Assembly (NCBI RefSeq): GCF_900102195.1
Contig: NZ_FNBE01000004.1
Span: forward strand, 248,001-312,000
Direction: 5' to 3'
From: Pseudonocardia oroxyli
GTDB taxonomy: Bacteria; Actinomycetota; Actinomycetes; Mycobacteriales; Pseudonocardiaceae
Length of the DNA: 64,000 nt
This document shows positions 34,349 through 44,272 of the stretch, in pieces (the first letter of the stretch is position 1; the number at the start of each line of letters is the position of its first letter). The notes beneath the pieces were generated by a model. The model searched no databases. It was not told where the DNA came from and worked only from the letters and a program-made list of their open reading frames with translations. Position numbers and translations under genes: made by a program.

Positions 34349-35463
34349 CCGGCGAGCAGCTCGCCCGCGAGCCTGCCCACGGTCTCCCACTCGATCAGGA
34401 AGCCGTCGTGCCCGTAGGGCGAGTCGATGACCTCCAGCCGCGCCCCCGGGATGCCCGCGGCCAGCTCCTCCTGCTGCGCGACCGGGTAGAGCCGGTCCGA
34501 GCTGATCCCGACGACGAGCGTCCGGGCCGTGACCCGGGCCAGCGCCGCGGCCACTCCCCCGCGCCCCCGGCCGACGTCGTGCGCGTTCATCAGCTCGGTG
34601 AGCCGCACGTAGGAGGCGGCGTCGAAGCGGCGCACCAGCTTCGCGGCGTGATGGTCCAGATAGGACTCGACGGCGTACCGCCCGCCGCGCGCCGGGTCCT
34701 CGCCCAGCTGGGCCTCCCGCCCGAATCGGGTGTCGAGCTCGTAGCCGCTGCGGTAGGTCAGGTGCGCGATCCGCCGCGCGACGCCGAGCCCGCGGTGCGG
34801 TCCCTCGCCGGGCGGCAGGTCGTGGTAGTCCCCGCCGTGCCAGCCCGGGTCCGCCTTGATCGCCGCGATCTGGGGCGCGGCCCAGCCGATCTGGTCCGCC
34901 GCCGACGCCGCGGGGGAGGCCAGCAGCATCAGCCGCTCGACCCGCTCCGGCGCCGTGACGCCCCACTCGAGCGCGCGCATGCCGCCCATCGACCCACCGA
35001 TGACGAGCGACCAGCGCGCCACCCCGAGCCGGTCCGCGAGCGCGAGCTCCGCGCGGACCGCGTCCCGCGCGGTGACCACCGGGAACCGGCTGCCCCAGGG
35101 CCGCCCGTCCGGTGCCGTCGACGACGGTCCGGTCGAGCCCTGGCAGCCGCCGACGACGTTGGGCGCCACCACGAAGTAGCGCTCGGGGTCCAGGGCGCGG
35201 CCCGGCCCGATGAGGTCGCCCCACCAGCCGGGGGTGGGGTGCCCGGGCCCCGCCGGTCCGGTGACGTGGGTGTCCCCGGTCAACGCGTGCAGGACCAGGA
35301 CCGCCGGGGAGTCCGGTGAGCCCCAGGTCTCGTAGGACAGCCGGACGTCCAGCTCGCCCCCGGCGTCCAGGGCGACGGGGCCGACGTCGAGGAACCGACG
35401 TCGGCCCGGATCGGACCCCTCCCGCCACGCACCGGTGGCGGGAGGGGCGTCCACGAGCGTCAA
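34345..35463 (-). CDS. metX: Homoserine O-acetyltransferase
   Basis: 372-aa alpha/beta-hydrolase-fold enzyme converting homoserine and acetyl-CoA to O-acetylhomoserine for methionine synthesis. The nucleophile elbow is GGSMGGMRALEWG (Ser about 158), with the catalytic Asp and His in the C-terminal region (ISSDRLYPVAQQEELA; YGHDGFLIEWE). It follows metY after 7 nt and is co-transcribed under the leader-peptide control upstream of metY. Its stop codon lies inside a convergent terminator hairpin. Confidence 0.97.
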   Translation of the reverse strand: MTLVDAPPATGAWREGSDPGRRRFLDVGPVALDAGGELDVRLSYETWGSPDSPAVLVLHALTGDTHVTGPAGPGHPTPGWWGDLIGPGRALDPERYFVVAPNVVGGCQGSTGPSSTAPDGRPWGSRFPVVTARDAVRAELALADRLGVARWSLVIGGSMGGMRALEWGVTAPERVERLMLLASPAASAADQIGWAAPQIAAIKADPGWHGGDYHDLPPGEGPHRGLGVARRIAHLTYRSGYELDTRFGREAQLGEDPARGGRYAVESYLDHHAAKLVRRFDAASYVRLTELMNAHDVGRGRGGVAAALARVTARTLVVGISSDRLYPVAQQEELAAGIPGARLEVIDSPYGHDGFLIEWETVGRLAGELLAG

Positions 35464-35470
35464 GACCGGG

Positions 35471-36893
<1,423 letters not shown>

Positions 36894-36900
36894 GACTGGG

Positions 36901-36906
36901 ACCGTA
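36901..36906 (-). promoter_or_regulatory. Leaderless -10 element of the metYX leader peptide
   Basis: TACGGT on the minus strand lies 7 nt before the GTG of the leader peptide. It is back to back with the yaaA promoter 25 bp away. Confidence 0.6.
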
Positions 36907-36930
36907 ACGGGGTCGTCATACGGGCACAAC

Positions 36931-36936
36931 TAACCT
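36931..36936 (+). promoter_or_regulatory. Leaderless -10 element of yaaA
   Basis: TAACCT lies exactly 6 nt before the GTG of yaaA at 36943, with no Shine-Dalgarno sequence. Confidence 0.6.
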
Positions 36937-36942
36937 CGGCCT

Positions 36943-37683
36943 GTGCTCGTCCTGCTTCCCCCGTCGGAGACCAAGCTCGCCGGCGGCGACGGTCCGCCGC
37001 TGGACCTCGCCGCCCTCTCGCACCCGGCGCTGGACGCGGTGCGCAAACCCCTGCTCGACGAGCTGGTCGAGCTCGCCGCGGACCCGCCGGCCGCCCGCGC
37101 GGCACTGGGTGTGTCGGAGCGGCAGGACGCCGAGATCGCCCGCAACGCGGCGCTGTGGACCTCGCCGACCCTGCCCGCGATCACCCGGTACACCGGCGTG
37201 CTCTACGACGCGCTCGACGTCCGGTCCCTGACCCGGGCGGGCCGCGCCCGGGCCGACGCCCGCCTCGCCGTCGGGTCGGCCCTGTTCGGGCTGGTCCGGG
37301 CCGGGGACCCGATCCCGGCCTACCGGCTCTCGGCGGGGTCGACGATCCCGGGCGGCGGCGCCCTCGCGGCGCGGTGGCGCCCCGTCCTGGAGCCCGTCCT
37401 GGCCGAGGTCGACGATCTCGTGGTGGACCTGCGCTCGGGCTCCTACGCCGCCTTGGCCCGGGTCCCCGGCGCGGTCACGGTGAACGTCCTCGCCGAGCGC
37501 CCCGACGGCACGCGCTCGGTGGTCAGCCACCACAACAAGTCCCACAAGGGCGCCCTGGCCCGGCTCCTGGCCACCACCCGCGCCGAGCCGAGCGACGCGG
37601 CGGGGGTGGCCCGGATCGCCCGCAAGGCGGGCCTGACGGTCGAACGCAAGGCCGACCACCTGGACCTCGTCCTCCCCGCCTGA
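36943..37683 (+). CDS. yaaA: YaaA family (UPF0246) peroxide-stress protein
   Basis: 246 aa. The N-terminal LVLLPPSETKLAGGDG is the family signature (PSETK), with WTSPTLPAITRYTGVLYDALDV and the C-terminal SHHNKSHKGALARLL also conserved. In E. coli YaaA lowers free iron and oxidative DNA damage under peroxide; actinobacterial members are assumed similar. GTG start with a leaderless promoter. It is divergent from metYX and convergent with the gamma-glutamyltransferase gene. Confidence 0.92.
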   Translation: MLVLLPPSETKLAGGDGPPLDLAALSHPALDAVRKPLLDELVELAADPPAARAALGVSERQDAEIARNAALWTSPTLPAITRYTGVLYDALDVRSLTRAGRARADARLAVGSALFGLVRAGDPIPAYRLSAGSTIPGGGALAARWRPVLEPVLAEVDDLVVDLRSGSYAALARVPGAVTVNVLAERPDGTRSVVSHHNKSHKGALARLLATTRAEPSDAAGVARIARKAGLTVERKADHLDLVLPA

Positions 37684-37720
37684 TCCGGGCGACACACACG
37701 TCCGAAGCGGGGGGCGGGTC

Positions 37721-39421
37721 TCAGCGACCGGCCGCGTAGCCCTGGGCGCCGCGGGGGTTGGCGGCGGCGCCCAGCTCGCCGGTGCGCGGGTCGCGGGTGA
37801 CCACCGACAGCCGCCCGAGGCTCCACGGTCCCGCGTCGACCACCTCGTGGCCGCGGGCCCGCAGGCCGTCGAGCACCGCGGGGCCGAGCCTCCTCTCGGC
37901 CACCACGCCGTGCGGGGTCCAGGTGCGCGGCCAGAAGGAGCCCGGCATCGCGGTCGTGTGCAGGGCGGGTGCGTCGATCGCCTCCTGCGGGCTCATCCCG
38001 AGCACGAGGGTCCGCAGCAGGTAGAGCAGCTGCCACTGGTCCTGCTGGTCGCCGCCGGGGGTGCCGAGGGCTCCGACCGCCTCGCCGTCGCGCAGCAGCA
38101 GGGTGGGGCTCAGGGTGGTCCGCGGGCGCAGCCCGGGGGTCAGCGCGGCGGGCGACGCCGGGTCCAGCCAGGTCATCTGCAGCCGCGTGCCCAGGCAGAA
38201 CCCGTACCCGGGGACCGTCGGCGAGGACTGCAGCCACCCGCCCGACGGCGTCGCGGAGACCATCGTCCCCCAGCGGTCGACGACGTCGAGGTGGCAGGTG
38301 TCCCCGCGCGTCGCCCCGTCCCGGGCGACGGTCGGCTCCCCGGAGCCTGCGAAGGTCGTGGAGCCGTCCTGCGGGGGCCCGTCGAGCTCGAGCGGCGGCA
38401 CGTACCCACCCTCGCTCACCCGGTAGCCCGCCGACCGCTCCCCGACGAGCGCGGCCCGGTCCCCCGACGGCGTGAACCCGCGCCCGTCGCCGTAGAACCC
38501 CTCGCGGTCGGCCAGCGCCAGCTTGAGCACCTCGACGACCGTGTGCGCGCCCTCCGCGGTCGAGGGGTCCAGGTGCGGCAGCCGGTCGAGCATCGCCAAG
38601 GCGTGCAGCAGGACCGGTCCCTGGCTCCAGGTGCCCGGCTTGGCGACGGTCGTCCCGCGGAAGTCGAGGGTCATCGGCTCCTCGAGCGCGGGCCGGAACG
38701 CGGCGATGTCGGCGGCGGTGAGCACGCCGGCGTGGTCGCGTCCGTCCGAGTGCCGGTGGGGCACCGCGGCGGCCGCCGCCATCGCCTCGGCGACCTCGCC
38801 CTCCTGCCAGACCCGCCGCGCCGCCTCGATCCGGGCCTCCCGGGTGTCGCCGCCCGCGTCCCGCAGCAGGCGCAGGGTGCGCGCCCAGTCCGGGTTGGTG
38901 AAGGTGTCCCCCTCCTGCAGCCACAGCGCCGCGGAGGCGGGCCAGTGCTCGCGGAAGAGGCTCTCGACGGCCGCGATCGTCCCGCGCAACCTCGCCAGCG
39001 CGGGGAAACCGGTCTCGGCGTAGTGGATCGCGTAGTCCAGGACGTCCGCGAGCTCCCAGGTCCCGTGCTCGGCCAGCAGCCACAGCCAGGTCGTCGTGGC
39101 GCCGGGGGCCGCCGCGGCCAGCGCGCCCGCGCCGGGCACGGAGTCGAAGTCCGCGAAGCGTTCCCGCGTCGCCCCCGCGGGCGCCGCACCCTGGCCGCAG
39201 ATCACCCGGGGGTCGCTGCCGCGGGGCGCGAACATCGCCACCAGGTCCCCGCCCGGCCCGTTGAGGTGCGGCTCCACGACCTGCAGCACGAACCCGCCCG
39301 CCACGGCGGCGTCCACCGCGGTGCCGCCGCGTTCGAGCACCGACTGCACCGTCGCCGTCGCGAGCCAGTGGGTGGAGGCGGACATGCCGAAGGAACCGCG
39401 CAGGGTCGGACGGGTGGTCAT
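37721..39421 (-). CDS. Gamma-glutamyltransferase family protein
   Basis: 566-aa Ntn-hydrolase precursor that would self-cleave before the catalytic threonine in RGDTCHLDVVD (about residue 376). The large-subunit start GGTAVDAAVAGGFVLQVVEPHLNGPGGDLVAMF and the small-subunit oxyanion motif VSATPSGGWLQSSP (shortened to their cores) are present. No signal peptide is evident, so it may be cytoplasmic or act on other gamma-glutamyl amides. ATG at 39421 with a TACGGT -10 six bases upstream; the very long open frame beyond it is antisense to the helicase gene. Confidence 0.92.
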   Translation of the reverse strand: MTTRPTLRGSFGMSASTHWLATATVQSVLERGGTAVDAAVAGGFVLQVVEPHLNGPGGDLVAMFAPRGSDPRVICGQGAAPAGATRERFADFDSVPGAGALAAAAPGATTTWLWLLAEHGTWELADVLDYAIHYAETGFPALARLRGTIAAVESLFREHWPASAALWLQEGDTFTNPDWARTLRLLRDAGGDTREARIEAARRVWQEGEVAEAMAAAAAVPHRHSDGRDHAGVLTAADIAAFRPALEEPMTLDFRGTTVAKPGTWSQGPVLLHALAMLDRLPHLDPSTAEGAHTVVEVLKLALADREGFYGDGRGFTPSGDRAALVGERSAGYRVSEGGYVPPLELDGPPQDGSTTFAGSGEPTVARDGATRGDTCHLDVVDRWGTMVSATPSGGWLQSSPTVPGYGFCLGTRLQMTWLDPASPAALTPGLRPRTTLSPTLLLRDGEAVGALGTPGGDQQDQWQLLYLLRTLVLGMSPQEAIDAPALHTTAMPGSFWPRTWTPHGVVAERRLGPAVLDGLRARGHEVVDAGPWSLGRLSVVTRDPRTGELGAAANPRGAQGYAAGR

Positions 39422-39826
39422 GGCCCGACCGTATTCGTTGGACGCCGTTCCCAGGGTCGGGGCCCGAGACGTGACCCGGACCTGCCACCCGAGGGCGACC
39501 GCTGGTCCACCTGGACCGGCGCCCGGCACGGCCCCGAACCCCGCTCGAGCCGGGTCGTGACCGCGACGCCCTGCGCGAACGGCGCGTTCGCTCACACCTA
39601 CTGAGCGAACGCGCCCTTCGCCGTCTCGGGGGGCGAGATCACAGGGTGCGACCACCAGCCCGCCGCTCGGCTCCCCTACACTGGAGCCGAGCGCCCGGGC
39701 CTCACCGCGCGCACCTGTACGTATCCATTCGGGCGCACTCCCCATCCGCGCCCGGGCTCGTCCCGTGAAGGCGCGGCCATCGCCGCCCGCTCCGCCGTGC
39801 GACGTGCCACCGTCCACGGAGGTCTC
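39422..39826. promoter_or_regulatory. 405-bp divergent region: ggt promoter, long hairpin, helicase promoter and leader
   Basis: No gene is seen here. On the minus side TACGGT (39428-39433) is a leaderless -10 for the gamma-glutamyltransferase. A 20-bp hairpin lies at 39575-39621. On the plus side TACACT at 39677-39682 is the best -10 for the helicase, giving a leader of about 138 nt. The self-complementary octamer GCCCGGGC occurs twice in that leader (about 39693-39700 and 39752-39759), allowing a long-range stem. Confidence 0.5.
39575..39621. repeat. 47-bp inverted repeat (20-bp arms, 7-nt loop)
   Basis: GCGAACGGCGCGTTCGCTCA (39575-39594) pairs with 39602-39621 with a single mismatch around the loop CACCTAC. 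It lies between divergent genes, so it is not positioned as a terminator of either. Confidence 0.9.
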
Positions 39827-41290
39827 GTGACCAGCCCGTCCCGCCGCCCTGCCCGCTCTGCGGACCGCGGCACCAGCTCGACCCGTTCGAGCCGTCCCCG
39901 CCGCTCCCGCGGCGGCTCCGCTCCCGCCGCCCCGCAGCGTCGGGCCATGCCGCCGGAGGTCCTCTGGACCCCGCCCGCGAGCGGCTTCCCCACCTTCGCC
40001 GACCTCGGCCTGCCCGAGCCGGTCCTCAAGGCCCTGGCGAACGAGGGCTTCGCCGACCCCCGGCCCATCCAGGCCGCGACCCTGCCGGACACCCTGGCCG
40101 GCCGCGACCTGCTCGGCCGCGGCCAGACCGGCTCGGGCAAGACCCTCGCGTTCGGGCTCGCCCTCGTCTCCCGGCTCGCCGGGGAGCGGGCGCGGCCGAA
40201 GAGCCCGCGCGGGCTCGTGCTCGTCCCCACCCGGGAGCTGTCCCAGCAGGTCATGGACGCGGTCGAGCCGTTCGCGAAGGCGCTGGGCCTGACCGTCGCC
40301 TCCGTCGTCGGCGGCATGTCGATGAACCGGCAGATCGACACGCTGCGCCGCGGCGTCGACCTGCTGGTCGCCACCCCCGGCCGGCTGACGGACCACGTCA
40401 CCGAGGGCACCTGCGACCTCTCCGACGTCGAGATCACCGCGATCGACGAGGCGGACCGCATGTCGGACATGGGGTTCCTGCCCCAGGTCAAGCGCATCCT
40501 GGACCGCACGCCCGCGGACGGCCAGCGCCTGCTGTTCTCCGCGACGCTGGACAACGAGGTCTCCACCCTCGTCGACCGCTACCTGCACGACCCGGTGACC
40601 CGGGCCGTGGCGTCCGCGGCCGCGCCCGTCGAGACCATGGACCACCACCTGTTCCTGGTGCAGCGGGACGACAAGAACCAGATCGTCCAGCAGATCGCCG
40701 CCCGCGAGGGCCGCACGATCTTCTTCGTGCGCACCAAGCACGGCGCCGACCGCGTGGTGAAGCAGCTGCGCCGCACCGGCGTGCAGGCCAGCGCGCTGCA
40801 CGGGGGCAAGGCCCAGAACGCCCGCAACCGCGCGATCGACGCGTTCAAGGACGGCAGCATCCCCGTGCTCGTCGCCACGGACGTCGCGGCGCGGGGCATC
40901 CACGTCGACGACGTGAGCCTCGTCGTGCACGTCGACCCGCCGGGCGACCCGAAGGACTACCTGCACCGCGCGGGTCGGACGGCCCGCGGTGGCGAGTCCG
41001 GCGTCGTCGTCACGCTGGTGACCGCGGACGAGCGGCGAGACGTCGACACCCTCATGCGGCAGGCGGGGGTGAAGCCGGACGTCAGCACCGCCGCGCCCGG
41101 CTCGGCCTCGCTGGTCGACGTGACCGGCGCCCGGGAGCCCAGCGGCATCCCGGTCGAGGCGCCGAAGCCTCCGCAGCAGCAGCCCGCCGCGGGCACCGGG
41201 CGGCGACGCCGCAGCGGTGGCGGCGGCGGTCAGGGTGGCGGTCAGCCCCGTGGCCAGGGCCGTCCTCCCCGGCGCCGCCGCGCGGCCTGA
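39827..41290 (+). CDS. DEAD-box RNA helicase
   Basis: 487 aa. A basic Ser/Arg-rich N-terminal extension (about 1-40) precedes the helicase core: Q motif FADLGLPEPVL, Walker A GQTGSGKT, DEAD box IDEADRMSDMGF, SAT (LLFSATLD) and motif VI YLHRAGRTARGG. The tail is rich in Gly, Arg and Gln, an RGG-like RNA-binding end. Likely role: RNA unwinding in ribosome assembly or cold adaptation. GTG with GGAGG four bases before; an upstream in-frame ATG at 39797 lies in the leader. Confidence 0.95.
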   Translation: MTSPSRRPARSADRGTSSTRSSRPRRSRGGSAPAAPQRRAMPPEVLWTPPASGFPTFADLGLPEPVLKALANEGFADPRPIQAATLPDTLAGRDLLGRGQTGSGKTLAFGLALVSRLAGERARPKSPRGLVLVPTRELSQQVMDAVEPFAKALGLTVASVVGGMSMNRQIDTLRRGVDLLVATPGRLTDHVTEGTCDLSDVEITAIDEADRMSDMGFLPQVKRILDRTPADGQRLLFSATLDNEVSTLVDRYLHDPVTRAVASAAAPVETMDHHLFLVQRDDKNQIVQQIAAREGRTIFFVRTKHGADRVVKQLRRTGVQASALHGGKAQNARNRAIDAFKDGSIPVLVATDVAARGIHVDDVSLVVHVDPPGDPKDYLHRAGRTARGGESGVVVTLVTADERRDVDTLMRQAGVKPDVSTAAPGSASLVDVTGAREPSGIPVEAPKPPQQQPAAGTGRRRRSGGGGGQGGGQPRGQGRPPRRRRAA

Positions 41291-41297
41291 TCACCGG

Positions 41298-41341
41298 TTC
41301 CGTGCGCTCAGCGTTGCTCGCACCGCCTTGAGCGCACGGAA
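41298..41341. terminator. Convergent hairpin after the helicase gene, with a second alternative right arm
   Basis: TTCCGTGCGCTCA (41298-41310) pairs exactly with TGAGCGCACGGAA (41329-41341), an 18-nt loop. A second sequence at 41359-41369 (CTGAGCGCACG) is also complementary to the left arm. It lies between the helicase stop and the stop of the convergent LapA gene. Confidence 0.75.
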
Positions 41342-41397
41342 GTCGTGATCATGCAGCACTGAGCGCACGAAACGTGCAGCTCCCGGGTCGCCCCGCG

Positions 41398-41790
41398 CTA
41401 CTGCGCGCGCCGGGCGCCGCGCCGCGCCGCCCGGCGCAGCTGCACGATCCGTGCGCTGCCCGGGATGGCGACCAGCAGGATCCCGGCGATCGCGCCGAGC
41501 AGCAGCGCGACGCCGGTGGGCAGGGTGCCGTCCAGGCCCAGGAACTGGATCCGCACCGGCTCCAGGTTCTGCAGGATGAAGATCAGCAGGAACAGCAGGA
41601 CGACCGCGGAGAGGATCAGCCCCACCCACATCCCGCTGACCCGCGAGTGTCGGGTCGCGGGTGCGCGGCGCGGGGTGGTCGTCGTCCGCTCGGCGGTGGG
41701 CGGTGTGTCGTCGGTGGGCACCGCGACCGTCCCCGTGGGCTCGACGGCCACCGGGTCCGGCGCGGGGCGCGTGGCTGAGTCCTCGCTCAT
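41398..41790 (-). CDS. LapA domain (DUF1049) membrane protein
   Basis: 130 aa. An N-terminal disordered Thr/Pro-rich stretch (about 1-50) is followed by two membrane segments (about 54-74, WVGLILSAVVLLFLLIFILQ; about 94-112, GVALLLGAIAGILLVAIPG) with the LapA signature ILQNLEPVRIQFLG between them, and a basic C-terminus. E. coli LapA helps control LPS assembly; in actinobacteria the function is unknown. ATG start. Confidence 0.9.
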   Translation of the reverse strand: MSEDSATRPAPDPVAVEPTGTVAVPTDDTPPTAERTTTTPRRAPATRHSRVSGMWVGLILSAVVLLFLLIFILQNLEPVRIQFLGLDGTLPTGVALLLGAIAGILLVAIPGSARIVQLRRAARRGARRAQ

Positions 41791-41848
41791 GTGCGCAGTA
41801 TCGCGCAGCGGGCGGTCCGGTGCCCGCGCCCGCGTTCACCCGTGCGGT

Positions 41849-41854
41849 TAGCCT
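41849..41854 (+). promoter_or_regulatory. Leaderless -10 element of mtr
   Basis: TAGCCT lies 6 nt before the GTG start at 41861 with no ribosome-binding site. Confidence 0.55.
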
Positions 41855-41860
41855 CGTGGA

Positions 41861-43231
41861 GTGGCCCATCACGATCTCGTCGTCATCGGTTCCGGCTCCG
41901 GCAACACCTTCATCGACGAGCGCTTCGCCGACTGGGACGTGGCGATCGTCGAGCACGGGGTGTTCGGCGGGACCTGTCTGAACGTCGGCTGCATCCCGAC
42001 GAAGATGTACGTCTACGCCGCCGACGTCGCCGAGACGGTGCGCCACGCCTCCCGGTACGGGGTCGACGCCACCATCGACAAGGTGCGCTGGGCGGACATC
42101 CGGGACCGCGTGTTCGGCCGGATCGACCCCATCGCCAAGGGCGGGCTGGAGTACCGCGCCGAGCGCTCGGACAACGTCACCGTCTACCTCGGCCACGCCT
42201 CCTTCACCGGGCCCAGGGCGCTGCGGGTGGAGCGGACCGACGGGTCCGGTGTGGACGAGATCACCGCCGACCAGGTCGTCGTCGCCGCGGGCGGGCGCCC
42301 GATGGTGCCGGCGGCGATCGCGGGCGCGCCGTACGAGACGTCCGACACGATCATGCGGATCGACGAGCTGCCCCGGCGGATGGTGATCGTCGGCGGCGGG
42401 TACATCGCGGCCGAGTTCGCGCACGTGTTCTCCGCGCTCGGCACCGAGGTCACCGTCGTCGTGCGCGGCAGCAGGATGCTGCGCTCCCACGACGAGACGG
42501 TCTCGGCGGCCTACACCGAGCTGCTCTCCGAGCGGCTCGACGTCCGGCTGGCCACCCAGGTCACGGGCGTCACCGGGGAGGCGGGAGACCTGACCGTCGC
42601 GCTCGACGACGGGTCGTCCGTCGCCGCCGACGTCCTCCTCGTGGCCGCGGGCCGGATCCCCAACGGGGACCGGATGAACCTCGGCGCGGCCGGGATCGCC
42701 ACCCACTCCGACGGCCGGATCGAGGTGGACCGGTTCCAGCGCACCAGCGCCGAGCGGGTGTGGGCGCTGGGTGACGTGAGCTCCCCGTGGGCGCTCAAGC
42801 ACGTCGCGAACCGCGAGGCGAAGGTGGTGGGGCACAACCTGTTGCACCCGGAGGCCCCGCTCGAGACCGACCACCGCAACGTCCCGTCGGCCGTGTTCAC
42901 CGAGCCGCAGGTGGCCAGCGTGGGCAAGACCGAGGAGATGGTCCGCATGTCGGGCCTGGACTACACGGTCAAGGTGCAGCGCTTCGGGGACGTCGCCTTC
43001 GGGTGGGCCATGGAGGACACCACGGGACTCTGCAAGATCATCGCGGAGAAGGGCACCGGGCGGCTGCTGGGCGCGCACATCATGGGCCCGCAGGCGTCCA
43101 CGCTGATCCAGCCGCTGATCCAGGCCATGTCCTTCGGGCTGGGGGCCCGGGAGATGGCGACGGGGCAGTACTGGATCCACCCGGCGCTGCCCGAGGTCGT
43201 GGAGAACGCACTGCTGGGCCTGGAGATCTGA
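41861..43231 (+). CDS. mtr: Mycothione reductase
   Basis: 456-aa flavoprotein disulfide reductase that regenerates mycothiol (MSH) from its disulfide with NADPH, a pathway limited to actinobacteria. The FAD motif is [14 protein letters not shown] (the SGSGN variant typical of Mtr), the redox pair is in [13 protein letters not shown], the NADPH motif is [15 protein letters not shown], and the C-terminal His-Glu dyad is in [19 protein letters not shown] start, leaderless promoter. Supports an actinobacterial origin of the window. Confidence 0.96.
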   Translation: MAHHDLVVIGSGSGNTFIDERFADWDVAIVEHGVFGGTCLNVGCIPTKMYVYAADVAETVRHASRYGVDATIDKVRWADIRDRVFGRIDPIAKGGLEYRAERSDNVTVYLGHASFTGPRALRVERTDGSGVDEITADQVVVAAGGRPMVPAAIAGAPYETSDTIMRIDELPRRMVIVGGGYIAAEFAHVFSALGTEVTVVVRGSRMLRSHDETVSAAYTELLSERLDVRLATQVTGVTGEAGDLTVALDDGSSVAADVLLVAAGRIPNGDRMNLGAAGIATHSDGRIEVDRFQRTSAERVWALGDVSSPWALKHVANREAKVVGHNLLHPEAPLETDHRNVPSAVFTEPQVASVGKTEEMVRMSGLDYTVKVQRFGDVAFGWAMEDTTGLCKIIAEKGTGRLLGAHIMGPQASTLIQPLIQAMSFGLGAREMATGQYWIHPALPEVVENALLGLEI

Positions 43232-43295
43232 CCGACCTACCCTGGACGGGCCGATCCGCCCGGCGCCCGCGCGCCGAACACCGGGAGTGAGCCCT

Positions 43296-44216
43296 ATGAC
43301 CCTGGCAGGCCCGAAGCCGATCCTCGCGGGGCGCCGTGCGCTCCCCCAGCAGGTCGGGGTGTACGTCTTCGTGTTCCTGCCGCTCGCGGCACTGGTGGCC
43401 GCGGTCCCCCTCGCCGCCGTCGTCGGCTTCCTGGGCTGGTCGGACGTCCTGATCGGGGCCGTGTTCTACGTCGCCTGCTGCCTGGGGATCACCGTCGGGT
43501 ACCACCGGTACTTCACGCACGGCTCGTTCAAGGCCACCCGCGGGCTGAAGATCGCGCTGGCCATGGCCGGCTCCTTCGCGATGCAGGGCCCGGTGATCAA
43601 GTGGGTGGCCGACCACCGGCGCCACCACGCGTTCTCCGACAAGGAGGGCGACCCCCACTCCCCCTGGCTGTTCGGCACATCGACGCGCGCGCTGGCGAAG
43701 GGATTCTGGCACGCGCACACCGGCTGGCTGTTCGACCGCGACCTCACCAACGAGGAGCGCTTCACCCCGGACCTGCTCCAGGACACCGACCTGCGCCGGA
43801 TCGACTCGCTGTTCGGCCTGTGGAGCGCCCTGACCCTGCTGCTCCCCGCCCTGCTCGGCGGCCTGGTCACCTGGTCCTGGTGGGGTGCGCTCACCGCGCT
43901 GTTCTGGGCCGGGCTGGTCCGGGTCGCGCTGCTGCACCACGTCACGTGGTCGATCAACTCGATCTGCCACATGTGGGGCGAGCGCCCCTTCGCCGCCCGC
44001 GACCGCAGCGCCAACGTCTGGTGGCTGGCAATCTTCTCGATGGGCGAGTCCTGGCACAACCTCCACCACGCCGACCCCACCTGCGCCCGCCACGGGGTGC
44101 AGAAGGGCCAGGTCGACCTGAGCGCGGTCACCATCCGCCTGTTCGAACGTCTCGGCTGGGCGCGAGAGGTCCGCTGGCCGACCACGAGACGCCTGGAGCG
44201 CCTGGCCCGCGAGTGA
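43296..44216 (+). CDS. Acyl-CoA / acyl-lipid desaturase (delta-9 type)
   Basis: 306-aa integral membrane di-iron desaturase with the three histidine boxes HRYFTH, HRRHH and HNLHH and about four membrane segments (for example YVFVFLPLAALVAAVPLAAV). It would introduce a double bond that the cyclopropane-synthase-like enzymes downstream could use as substrate. The ATG at 43296 follows GGGAG by 8 nt; a GTG at 43287 is an alternative. Its stop lies at the start of a strong bidirectional terminator. Confidence 0.93.
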   Translation: MTLAGPKPILAGRRALPQQVGVYVFVFLPLAALVAAVPLAAVVGFLGWSDVLIGAVFYVACCLGITVGYHRYFTHGSFKATRGLKIALAMAGSFAMQGPVIKWVADHRRHHAFSDKEGDPHSPWLFGTSTRALAKGFWHAHTGWLFDRDLTNEERFTPDLLQDTDLRRIDSLFGLWSALTLLLPALLGGLVTWSWWGALTALFWAGLVRVALLHHVTWSINSICHMWGERPFAARDRSANVWWLAIFSMGESWHNLHHADPTCARHGVQKGQVDLSAVTIRLFERLGWAREVRWPTTRRLERLARE

Positions 44217-44264
44217 AGGATCCTGCAACGAGTGTCACCGGTGACACCGGATGCAGGATCCTTC
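44215..44264. terminator. Two-part palindrome terminator between desaturase and plsC
   Basis: Outer arms GAAGGATCCTGCA (44215-44227) and its exact complement (44252-44264) enclose a perfect 16-bp palindrome GTGTCACCGGTGACAC (44232-44247), with a 4x4 internal bulge. It overlaps the desaturase stop codon and ends 8 bp before the stop of the convergent acyltransferase. Confidence 0.85.
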
Positions 44265-44272
44265 GCCGGGTG

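Noticed and set aside
39743-39772. Second SigK-like promoter (CCATCC near 39743)
   Set aside because: The -35-like hexamer is present, but no matching -10 follows at 16-17 bp, and the segment lies in the helicase leader.
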